A stretch of DNA of 7,948 nucleotides from Deltaproteobacteria bacterium. Lineage in GTDB: Bacteria > Desulfobacterota > Desulfobacteria > Desulfobacterales > Desulfobacteraceae. Positions 1 through 7,948 of the stretch are shown here, in pieces. The notes under the pieces are model-generated. The model was not told the DNA's origin. It did not search any database and saw only the letters and a program-made list of their open reading frames with translations. The stretch is taken from contig JAFCZY010000066.1 in assembly GCA_019314105.1 (NCBI GenBank), positions 1-7,948 of the forward strand, in the 5' to 3' direction. The first letter of the stretch is position 1. Every line of letters starts with the position of its first letter. A program made the position numbers and the translations under genes.

Positions 1-784
1 TATCCCAATATTTTGAATTGTGCTGCGACCGGTTTTGCCTGCCCTTTGAAAAATTGGAAATCTCATATTGTTCATAGTGATGGCGGCCTAAAAGCTGGGC
101 GGTCTGCTTAAACAAAACTGACAAAGCCGCACTGTCAGGAGGACGGATAAAATTCTTTTTTAGTTTTTCATCATTTTTTAATTTTTCAGCAAGGGGAGTG
201 CCGGGTTCAATGGTGAGCATATAACAGGACAGATGGGAAGGCACCATCTTAATGGCCTGTTTTAAATCTTCCTGCCATTTTGTTTTTGTTTCAGCCGGAA
301 CCCCATAGATCAAATCAATACTGACATTATCAAATCCTGCTTTGTCTGCATCCTCGATAGCGGTGATTGCCTGTTCTGCGGTGTGAATTCTCCCTAAAAA
401 TTTAAGCTTGTCATCATTGAATGACTGAATCCCAATACTGAGTCGGTTGATGCCGGATTTTTTTAATTCTCTCAAATAATTTAAATCAATTGTTCCCGGA
501 TTCACTTCAAGCGTGATTTCGACATCCCGGGAAACTAAGAACCTGTCCTCAATGATCTGTAAAATATTTTCAATATCTTTAATAGGAAGAAGAGAGGGAG
601 TGCCGCCGCCAAAATAGATGGTATCAATTTTGTCCTTTGAGCCTGATCTGATTTTAATCTCTTTTAGAAGAGATGTGATATAATCAGGAATCAGTGCCAG
701 ATGAGTCTCTGAATAAAAATCACAATAATTGCACTTTTTAACACAAAACGGCACATGGATATAAATGGACTTTTGATCACACAA
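1..784 (-). CDS. hemW: HemW-type radical SAM haem chaperone, partial (C-terminus beyond left edge)
   Basis: This gene is read on the minus strand, and 261 codons lie inside the window; the family is usually about 375-400 residues. HemW proteins are radical SAM enzymes related to coproporphyrinogen dehydrogenase HemN, and are thought to deliver haem to apoproteins in the cytoplasm. The N-terminus reads SIYIHVPFC followed by VKKCNYC, giving a CX3CX2C iron-sulfur motif at residues 14, 18 and 21. No fourth cysteine follows, which favours HemW over HemN. Further family motifs are YFGGGTPSLL, LEVNPGT, RLSIGIQSF and, at the very edge, SQHNSKYWD. A stop codon three codons upstream leaves TTG at 784-782 as the only common start codon before the conserved region. 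It overlaps the end of the upstream radical SAM gene by 8 bases, and no clear Shine-Dalgarno is visible, so translation is probably coupled. The product call is firm; the start is less so. Confidence 0.9.
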   Translation of the reverse strand, partial: MCDQKSIYIHVPFCVKKCNYCDFYSETHLALIPDYITSLLKEIKIRSGSKDKIDTIYFGGGTPSLLPIKDIENILQIIEDRFLVSRDVEITLEVNPGTIDLNYLRELKKSGINRLSIGIQSFNDDKLKFLGRIHTAEQAITAIEDADKAGFDNVSIDLIYGVPAETKTKWQEDLKQAIKMVPSHLSCYMLTIEPGTPLAEKLKNDEKLKKNFIRPPDSAALSVLFKQTAQLLGRHHYEQYEISNFSKGRQNRSQHNSKYWD

Positions 785-1937
785 AGCGCTTCATCAGGTC
801 GTCAATAACCATATCAACATTATCAGGGGTCACTCTGTAAAGATCGCAGGCCTGTTTTACTTTTTCAAGATAAGGACTGTCATCCATATCATCGGGCCCC
901 CGGAAAAATCCCATCCGTCTGCCAATCTGGTATAAAACCCTTTTTTCCGGTTCAAGCTCGAAGAACCGATCAATAATATTGATCATTTTCTCTTTATCTT
1001 CCGGCAGTTTCCCGTCAATCGTCTCAAACAGGTTCAGAATATGATCGCTTTTGATATAAGAGTCAATCCCGTCAAGCGTTTCGATAAACAACCGTAATTC
1101 CTTGGCCATCATGGCATCATTCGGCTTTTGAAACGCCCCTTTTTTAGTTTCTTCAGCAAGGATAGTGCCATTTGTTACCGCCAGGGTTCTGATTCTGATA
1201 AAATCAGGATTGATACTATTGAGTGCCAAAGCCGTTTCCATGGCATGCTCTATGGAATAATCAATTCCCCCAAGACCGGGCATGACATATTCCGACAACT
1301 CCATCCCTGCCTGCTTTACCTTTAAGCCCGCCTTGATATGAGTGGACTTATTCACCCCTTTATTTATTTTCTTTAATACAATATCAGACCCGGACTCCAT
1401 GCCCACATGAATCCGGTTTAATCCTGCATCAGCCATCCGTTGCAGATCATCCTGCTTGATCCGGGCAATGGTATGGCTTCTGGCATAAGACGTAATCCTG
1501 TCCACATCCGGAAAACATTTTTTTATATATTCAAGCACAAACACCAAATCATCGGGTTTCATAATCAATGAGTTAGCATCCTGTAAAAAAATGGATTTCA
1601 TGCCTGATGCATACCAGTTCATAGCAGCATTAAAGGCGACGCGGTCTTTCTCTTCAAAACTATTATAAAGGGTATTTATCGTATCATGATCAGCATATCC
1701 ACCCGGTCTAACCATCTGCTGGATTCTTTCAATATAGTTTTTCAGCACATCAATATCTTTGATGATATTTTCAACAGATCTTAAGGAGAACTGCCGTTTA
1801 TTATACACTCTGCAAAAGGTACACCGGTTCCAGGGGCAATTTCGTGTCAGCCGGATTAACAGGCTGCTTGCTTCACTGGGCGGACGAATGGGTCCCTGTT
1901 CAAACCCTCTGTAAATATCTATTTTCTTCTTTTTCAT
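777..1937 (-). CDS. Radical SAM protein of unknown function (CX4CX2C cluster)
   Basis: The 386-residue product is a radical SAM enzyme. A cluster motif CPWNRCTFC (Cys34, Cys39, Cys42) has CX4CX2C spacing instead of the standard CX3CX2C. Downstream come FLQDANSL (about 117-124), a YARSHT strand (151-156), the glycine-rich GMESGSD element (179-185) and YVMPGLGG (217-224). These fit an Elp3/MiaB/NifB-type barrel. The last 130 residues are a charged, helix-rich tail without a recognisable domain, and there is no B12-binding domain in front. I know this type only as generic 'radical SAM protein' entries in anaerobes, so no substrate is proposed. It overlaps hemW by 8 bases, which suggests co-transcription, but the context does not prove a role in haem metabolism. 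The ATG at 1937 has no Shine-Dalgarno and sits directly beside a candidate promoter. Confidence 0.88.
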   Translation of the reverse strand: MKKKKIDIYRGFEQGPIRPPSEASSLLIRLTRNCPWNRCTFCRVYNKRQFSLRSVENIIKDIDVLKNYIERIQQMVRPGGYADHDTINTLYNSFEEKDRVAFNAAMNWYASGMKSIFLQDANSLIMKPDDLVFVLEYIKKCFPDVDRITSYARSHTIARIKQDDLQRMADAGLNRIHVGMESGSDIVLKKINKGVNKSTHIKAGLKVKQAGMELSEYVMPGLGGIDYSIEHAMETALALNSINPDFIRIRTLAVTNGTILAEETKKGAFQKPNDAMMAKELRLFIETLDGIDSYIKSDHILNLFETIDGKLPEDKEKMINIIDRFFELEPEKRVLYQIGRRMGFFRGPDDMDDSPYLEKVKQACDLYRVTPDNVDMVIDDLMKRFV

Positions 1938-1943
1938 AAAAAG

Positions 1944-1971
1944 ATATTAACACTTGAATACTTAAAGTCAA
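1944..1971 (-). promoter_or_regulatory. Candidate sigma70-type promoter for the radical SAM-hemW pair
   Basis: On the minus strand TTGACT (1971-1966) is followed after 16 bases by TAATAT (1949-1944), with a TGT just upstream of the -10 as in extended -10 promoters. Transcription would start at about 1938-1936, essentially on the ATG at 1937, so the mRNA would be leaderless or nearly so. This agrees with the lack of a Shine-Dalgarno. The call rests on pattern matching only. Confidence 0.4.
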
Positions 1972-1999
1972 TTTAACCCGGCAAAAAGAAATTCCCATC

Positions 2000-3205
2000 C
2001 TAATAACCAAACTCCTTTAAAAAAGTCATAATATGAAGATGCTCTACACCCTTAACATTACCCTGGGCAAACTCATCCGTTGAAACCACTATCTTCCTGA
2101 AATTATCTTTTAATTTTAATAAATTGCCAAACTCCCGATCAATGGTTTTTTTGTCTTTAAGAAGATAGACTGCCTGGATATAAATTGTTTTATCCTGTTT
2201 TTTAGCAACAAAATTTATTTCCATATCTCTTTGTTTGCCGACATATACATCATATCCTTTAAATTTTAATTGTGTGTAAATCAAATTTTCAAGGATTTTA
2301 CCCATATCGTTTTGTCTGAAACCAATAATTGTATGTCTTAATCCAAGATCTTCGAAATAATATTTTTCATTAATTTCAAATATTTTTTTCCCTGCAATAT
2401 CATACCGACTGACTTTATGGACAAAAAATGCATGAATTAAAAAATCAAGGTAGTTCATCACCGTATTTACCGATATCCGCACTTTTTGAGATTTGAGAAA
2501 ATCACTGATATTTTTAACTGAAAGAACGCTTCCGGTATTATCAGCAAGGAATAGAACCAATCGATCTAAAAAATTTACATTTCTAATATTGTGGCGTGCG
2601 ACCACATCTTTTAAAATAATGCTGTTATAAATATTTTTCAGATAATCAAAAACAATTTCATCTTCTTCCAAGTTTAAATGCATCAGATAAGGCATGCCGC
2701 CATATTTTATATATTTTCCCAGTGAATCAACAGCGCTTTCAAGGTGATGAAATACTAAAAACTCTCCATAAGACAGAGAATGCACCTGGATTTGAACATA
2801 CCTGCCGGCAAGGAATGTGGACAATTCACCCGATAGCAGATTTGCATTGCTGCCGGTACAGAATATATCATAAGCAGGGTTTTCATTAAGATCTCTTAAC
2901 GCTTTTTCAAAGGATTCAATTTCCTGTACCTCGTCAATCATGACAATATTGGGACAGTTTTTATCGGTCTTTTCAATAATATAAGCATAAAGATCCCGGT
3001 AATCTCTAATAGCGTCAAATTCTAATTTTTCTTTATCAATATAAATAATATTTATCTTTTGATCAGAGGCTTCGAATATCTCCATGATCTGCTTCAAAAG
3101 ATAACTTTTACCCACCCGTCTTTGCCCGGTCAGTACCTTGATAACATTCTTTCCAAAATGAGGTTTTACCTGACGTAAATAATTTTCTCGTTTGATTATT
3201 TTCAT
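2000..3205 (-). CDS. AAA family ATPase with DUF4143 C-terminal region
   Basis: The product is 401 residues from the chosen start. The N-terminal ATPase domain has a Walker A GQRRVGKS (27-34), a Walker B IVMIDEVQ (87-94), a sensor-like CTGSN (116-120) and the segment GRYVQIQVHSLSYGEF (135-149), which is typical of this family. The middle part fits a winged-helix region (about 210-270). The C-terminus resembles the nuclease-like fold of DUF4143, but with EINF (329-332) in place of the usual EIDF, so catalysis there is doubtful. The reading frame allows an ATG at 3247, but the ATG at 3205 is preferred. It has a good Shine-Dalgarno nine bases upstream, and the upper ATG falls inside the candidate promoter. 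Such ATPases are widespread, patchily distributed and mostly of unknown function. The gene is visibly AT-richer than the kdn operon, consistent with separate acquisition. The family call is firm; the role is unknown. Confidence 0.9.
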   Translation of the reverse strand: MKIIKRENYLRQVKPHFGKNVIKVLTGQRRVGKSYLLKQIMEIFEASDQKINIIYIDKEKLEFDAIRDYRDLYAYIIEKTDKNCPNIVMIDEVQEIESFEKALRDLNENPAYDIFCTGSNANLLSGELSTFLAGRYVQIQVHSLSYGEFLVFHHLESAVDSLGKYIKYGGMPYLMHLNLEEDEIVFDYLKNIYNSIILKDVVARHNIRNVNFLDRLVLFLADNTGSVLSVKNISDFLKSQKVRISVNTVMNYLDFLIHAFFVHKVSRYDIAGKKIFEINEKYYFEDLGLRHTIIGFRQNDMGKILENLIYTQLKFKGYDVYVGKQRDMEINFVAKKQDKTIYIQAVYLLKDKKTIDREFGNLLKLKDNFRKIVVSTDEFAQGNVKGVEHLHIMTFLKEFGY

Positions 3206-3214
3206 TATAACCAA

Positions 3215-3220
3215 CCTTTC
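3215..3220 (-). promoter_or_regulatory. Ribosome binding site deciding the ATPase start
   Basis: The minus strand reads GAAAGG nine bases before the ATG at 3205. No comparable site precedes the alternative in-frame ATG at 3247, so this site supports the shorter, 401-residue protein. Confidence 0.6.
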
Positions 3221-3242
3221 AATAAAAATTGCATATATTTTG

Positions 3243-3270
3243 ATCATACTGATTTTAAATCAATTTGCAA
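3243..3270 (-). promoter_or_regulatory. Candidate sigma70-type promoter for the AAA ATPase
   Basis: On the minus strand TTGCAA (3270-3265) and TATGAT (3248-3243) are separated by 16 bases, giving a leader of roughly 30 bases before the ATG at 3205. The spacer holds a perfect dyad, TGATTT-N-AAATCA (3250-3262), which could be an operator. Pattern match only. Confidence 0.45.
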
Positions 3271-3298
3271 CTTATATTTTCATTATACTGAAATCAAT
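3243..3298. repeat. Imperfect direct repeat in the divergent intergenic region
   Basis: Read on the minus strand, ATTGATTT then CAGTATNAT occurs twice. In the copy at 3264-3243 the two halves are separated by five bases (AAAAT); in the copy at 3298-3282 they are adjacent. The first copy carries the proposed -10 (TATGAT) of the ATPase promoter. The second carries TATAAT, but no convincing -35 lies in front of it. It may be a duplicated regulator site or a decayed duplication. Confidence 0.4.
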
Positions 3299-3340
3299 CA
3301 AAACATTTTGCCTTTGCCCTGCTATTTATTTGGCCAGATC

Positions 3341-3368
3341 TTGAAACTTGGTTGTCTATTGTGATACT
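3341..3368 (+). promoter_or_regulatory. Candidate promoter for the kdnA-kdnB-kdsB operon
   Basis: TTGAAA (3341-3346) and GATACT (3363-3368) are separated by 16 bases, and TGT directly before the -10 makes an extended -10. Transcription would begin near 3375, leaving a leader of about 45 bases before kdnA. The -10 itself matches the consensus at only four of six positions. Confidence 0.4.
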
Positions 3369-3377
3369 TATTCATGA

Positions 3378-5678
<2,301 letters not shown>

Positions 5679-5689
5679 AAGAGATTCCC

Positions 5690-6418
5690 ATGACCATTGC
5701 AATCATACCATCCAGATATGGATCAAGCAGATTTGAAGGAAAACCCCTGGCCCTTGTTGCCGATAAATCCATGATACAACGAGTATATGAGCAGGCGCAA
5801 AAAGCACAGGCTGTCTCAAAAACAATCGTGGCAACCGATGATAAAAAAATATTCAATGCCGTTGAAGCCTTTGGCGGCCATGCGGTCATGACATCCACTG
5901 CCTGCCGCTCAGGAACAGACCGGGTGGCCGAAACAGCCAACACCTTAGCCCTTGATCCCAATGAAATTATTGTCAATATTCAGGGAGATCAGCCCGTTTT
6001 TAATCCTTTGACCATTGATGAAATGATTGCACCTTTTAGCGATGATCCCGACCTTGTCATGTCCACCCTTGCCTTTAAGATAAAAGATAAAAGGGAAATT
6101 ACCGATCCCAAAGATGTAAAAGTCACCTTTGATCACAATGGATTTGCCCTGTATTTTTCACGGGCCCAGATCCCCTATCCCAGGGACAAAGACACAAAGG
6201 CGGATTTTTATAAACACCTGGGGTTTTATGCCTACAAAAAAAGCTTTCTGGACAAGCTGGTTACACTTCCCACAGGCACCTGTGAACACGTTGAAAAACT
6301 GGAGCAGCTACGGGTGCTGGAATTCGGCTACAAAATCAAGGTGGTTATAACCGAACATGACTCACCGGAAATTGATCTGCCCGAAGATATCAAAAGGATT
6401 GAAGCAATGCTTTTGTAA
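5690..6418 (+). CDS. kdsB: KdsB, CMP-Kdo8N (3-deoxy-manno-octulosonate family) cytidylyltransferase
   Basis: The 242-residue length matches KdsB enzymes, which couple CTP and an octulosonate to give the CMP-sugar and pyrophosphate. The CTP-binding signature IPSRYGSSRFEGKPL spans 6-20. NIQGDQP (96-102) contains Asp100, a likely magnesium ligand. YFSRAQIPYPRD (155-166), YKHLG (174-178), EKLEQLR (202-208) and EIDLPED (227-233) are typical of the family. Ordinary Kdo-specific KdsB proteins usually have QGDEP. The QGDQP form here is what I recall from the Shewanella Kdo8N enzyme, and it fits a preference for Kdo8N, but substrate choice cannot be proven from sequence. It begins 11 bases after kdnB with only a weak GAG-type ribosome binding site (5681-5683), and it is the last gene of the operon. 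Confidence 0.92.
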   Translation: MTIAIIPSRYGSSRFEGKPLALVADKSMIQRVYEQAQKAQAVSKTIVATDDKKIFNAVEAFGGHAVMTSTACRSGTDRVAETANTLALDPNEIIVNIQGDQPVFNPLTIDEMIAPFSDDPDLVMSTLAFKIKDKREITDPKDVKVTFDHNGFALYFSRAQIPYPRDKDTKADFYKHLGFYAYKKSFLDKLVTLPTGTCEHVEKLEQLRVLEFGYKIKVVITEHDSPEIDLPEDIKRIEAMLL

Positions 6419-6531
6419 AGCTCAAGAACCAAGAATGATTAATATTTTTTATTTATTATACATACGAACAAAAATGGGTCTATTTTTTAAAGACAGCTCA
6501 GACATTTAACAGAAAATAGTTTAACATCATT
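6419..6531. other. Convergent intergenic gap, no recognisable terminator
   Basis: This 113-base AT-rich stretch separates kdsB from the glycosyltransferase remnant reading towards it. It contains T-runs and a weak GTCT/AGAC pairing (6478-6494) but no GC-rich hairpin followed by a T-tract on either strand. Confidence 0.5.
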
Positions 6532-6696
6532 CTATTCCCGCCAATATTCACCAATCCATGGGCAAGGCTTGACATGTTTATATATTGCTTTCCAAGATGG
6601 TTTTCCATTAATGGGCCATTCACCTTTTATCACATCTTCCGGTAAAGGGCGGCCATGAAACGAGAGGATAGATGCCCCCGCAGGAAGACAGGGAAC
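6532..6696 (-). pseudogene. Out-of-reach C-terminal part of the glycosyltransferase, after an in-frame TAA
   Basis: After the TAA at 6699-6697 the same frame stays open for 54 codons to a TAG at 6534-6532. It begins VPCLPAGASILSFHGRP, continues with PEDVIKGEWP and ends in KPCPWIGEYWRE. This is just the ending I know from full-length members of this glycosyltransferase type, which run about RW-x-x-xP-x-xP-x-GA, then a strand with FHGxP, then a final PWI-x-x-xWR. No indel is needed: a single base change in one codon would restore a protein of about 254 residues. It has no start codon of its own and should be read as the lost tail of the gene at 6697-7296. Confidence 0.75.
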
Positions 6697-7296
6697 TTAC
6701 CACCAGCGCATGGGAAATGCAGGCAAACAGTGTCCCTTAAACGATTGGACCCATTCATTTGGTAAAAATACCAATTTCTTCTTGCTAAAAAGTGTACGAG
6801 TTACATACTCCTGTTCTGCGGTACCATATTTTTTGTGTATAGATTCCTGATTCTTGAAATAATCCTCATATATTTCTGGACAACTTCCCGCATTAAAAAC
6901 ATACATGGATGTATTGCCAAAAGGATCCTTCTCTTTACGTTTATCAAACTCATGCCTGACAGAAAAATATTCTGAAAAATCGAAAAAACGATCCAGTGAG
7001 CCAACAATGACAACATCAAGATCAAGAAACATGGTTTTCCCTTTAATATCAAAGAGTTTGCGCTGGAACATTAAAAGTTTTTGCCATGGACCACGGGCAG
7101 ATGGTGGGAGAGGAAACGCTGGCATTTGACGAAGTAGAACTTCCTCACGAATCCCAGCGTCATCATCGGTTATACAATAGAAATTAAAGGGCCGTTGGAG
7201 ATAGCGTTTGACCATAGCATATAAACGGTTCACATACTCTCTCCCATAAAGTGTTCCCCATTTTATACAGACTACATTAACAGTTTTTTTAATCAT
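6697..7296 (-). CDS. Small GT-A type glycosyltransferase, truncated by a premature stop
   Basis: The open part encodes 199 residues. It starts MIKKTVNVVCIKWGTLYG, has a conserved YVNRLYAMVKR helix (21-31), a CITDD strand end (41-45), GPWQKL (69-74) and the DxD motif FLDLDVVIVGSLD (90-102), which should bind the nucleotide-sugar through a metal. NAGSCPEIYE (135-144) and EWVQSFKGHCLP (181-192) follow. The family is common in bacterial surface-glycan clusters; donor and acceptor are not known to me. An AAGAGAG ribosome binding site lies just upstream of the ATG. The reading frame stops at a TAA directly after RWW, while homologous sequence continues in frame (see 6532-6696). The catalytic DxD half is intact, so residual activity is possible, but the lost tail is conserved in the family. 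It lies 42 bases behind the fucosyltransferase-like gene and is probably co-transcribed with it. Confidence 0.78.
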   Translation of the reverse strand: MIKKTVNVVCIKWGTLYGREYVNRLYAMVKRYLQRPFNFYCITDDDAGIREEVLLRQMPAFPLPPSARGPWQKLLMFQRKLFDIKGKTMFLDLDVVIVGSLDRFFDFSEYFSVRHEFDKRKEKDPFGNTSMYVFNAGSCPEIYEDYFKNQESIHKKYGTAEQEYVTRTLFSKKKLVFLPNEWVQSFKGHCLPAFPMRWW

Positions 7297-7338
7297 TTTA
7301 TCTCTCTTATCCTAAAATAATTCAAATTTTCAAAGCCC

Positions 7339-7948
7339 TTATACCAACCCAAATCTGTGTTTAGATTTTACAATTACTTTTTCGCACAAAGTGCGTATCC
7401 CCGCCACAGGATTACAAATTCTAAAAGTTGACCGATTCATTACCCAATTATCTGATTGAGCGTCACGAACAGTAATATTATTATGCCGTGTAATCTCACG
7501 ATTCAATACAGAAAATAAATTATATTTTTCCAATACCCTTTGTCTGGCTTCAATAATATAAGGCAATCGATCCTCATATTCATTATTTGCTATGGTACTT
7601 TTGATAATATCTAAAGATTTGTCGAAATCATTAATATCAATGGGAATAAAACTTTCCAAAGGGAAATAATCATCTGCATTAGGACATCCATGATAAAAGG
7701 GAAGCGTATATCCAAGAAATGCATCCGGTAATTTTTCTGTTAAATGATGCTTACAACTATGATTTTCAATGGTTATATGATACTTGTATGGGTCCAACAC
7801 CTCTGCCTTATCAATAAAAGGCTTGACACCATGGCCGAACACATCAAGCGCTTCAAAAGAATCTTTTAGCTCTTGTGTAAACCTTACACGGGCATCATGA
7901 AGTGTCAAGCTGCCACTTCTAATGGAACATACAGTGGAAATAAGCCGA
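7339..7948 (-). CDS. Glycosyltransferase family 10 (alpha-1,3-fucosyltransferase-like), partial, N-terminus beyond right edge
   Basis: Only the C-terminal part, about 203 codons, is inside the window. The frame stays open to the right edge, and the residues there (RLISTVCSIRSGS) already match the family, so the TTG at 7908 is not the true start. Family 10 enzymes transfer fucose from GDP-fucose. The donor-binding region is recognisable: DVFGHG, then YKYHITIENH, LTEKLPDAFLGYTLPFYHGCPN and DYFPLESFIPIDI, corresponding to the FENS/TEK-L-DA and P-x-YxG-x-PN elements of bacterial fucosyltransferases. The last 70 residues are less conserved. The donor could be a sugar other than fucose. The gene lies upstream of the truncated glycosyltransferase and in an AT-rich stretch, as is common in surface-glycan loci. 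Confidence 0.85.
   Translation of the reverse strand, partial: RLISTVCSIRSGSLTLHDARVRFTQELKDSFEALDVFGHGVKPFIDKAEVLDPYKYHITIENHSCKHHLTEKLPDAFLGYTLPFYHGCPNADDYFPLESFIPIDINDFDKSLDIIKSTIANNEYEDRLPYIIEARQRVLEKYNLFSVLNREITRHNNITVRDAQSDNWVMNRSTFRICNPVAGIRTLCEKVIVKSKHRFGLV

Noticed and set aside
1..784. Calling the left-edge gene coproporphyrinogen dehydrogenase hemN
   Set aside because: The N-terminus is short, and the fourth cysteine of the HemN CX3CX2CXC motif is missing. The SQHNSKYWD segment is typical of HemW.
3206..3247. Longer N-terminus for the AAA ATPase starting at the ATG at 3247
   Set aside because: That ATG falls within the candidate -10 region and has no Shine-Dalgarno. The first 14 residues look unlike family N-termini, while the ATG at 3205 has a well-placed ribosome binding site.
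6478..6494. Hairpin GTCT/AGAC as a terminator between kdsB and the glycosyltransferase
   Set aside because: The stem has only four pairs, the loop is T-rich, and no T-tract follows the stem on either strand.
6697..6699. Programmed stop-codon readthrough or recoding in the glycosyltransferase
   Set aside because: It is a TAA, the least leaky stop, and no recoding structure is apparent nearby. A point mutation or sequence error is simpler, though proteomics could reopen the question.
7339..7908. Complete 189-residue gene starting with TTG at 7908
   Set aside because: The same frame stays open to the window edge with residues that continue the family 10 alignment, so the gene is only partly visible.

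Overview
The window reads as a piece of a Gram-negative chromosome. Kdo-type sugar activation implies lipopolysaccharide. The overall flavour (two oxygen-sensitive radical SAM genes, moderate G+C with AT-rich patches, and protein sequences that resemble my memory of sulfate-reducing Desulfobacterales) suggests an anaerobic deltaproteobacterium (Desulfobacterota). That assignment is inference, not proof.

Layout. (1) Positions 1-1937, minus strand: a radical SAM protein of unknown function followed, with an 8-base overlap, by hemW (haem chaperone), which is cut by the left edge. (2) 2000-3205, minus strand: an AT-rich orphan AAA ATPase of the DUF4143 type with its own promoter. (3) 3206-3419: a divergent intergenic region with a promoter on each strand and a duplicated sequence block. 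(4) 3420-6418, plus strand: a tight three-gene operon, kdnA-kdnB-kdsB. It matches the Shewanella pathway that converts Kdo to 8-amino-3,8-dideoxy-D-manno-octulosonate (Kdo8N) and activates it as the CMP-sugar. (5) 6419-6531: a short convergent gap without a recognisable terminator. (6) 6532-7948, minus strand: a family 10 (fucosyltransferase-like) glycosyltransferase cut by the right edge, then a small DxD glycosyltransferase. The second gene carries an in-frame TAA followed by 54 more clearly homologous codons, so it is probably a recent pseudogene or a sequencing artefact.

How the genes work together. KdnB oxidises C8 of Kdo to the aldehyde, KdnA transaminates it to Kdo8N, and KdsB makes CMP-Kdo8N for the inner core of lipopolysaccharide. 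The two glycosyltransferases to the right suggest that the operon borders a surface-glycan region. The left-hand radical SAM/hemW pair and the ATPase look unrelated to this pathway.

The most interesting points are the Kdo8N cassette in a probable anaerobe, where the oxygen-dependent chemistry reported for Shewanella KdnB would be a problem, and the interrupted glycosyltransferase. I found no tRNA, rRNA, CRISPR array, insertion sequence or origin.
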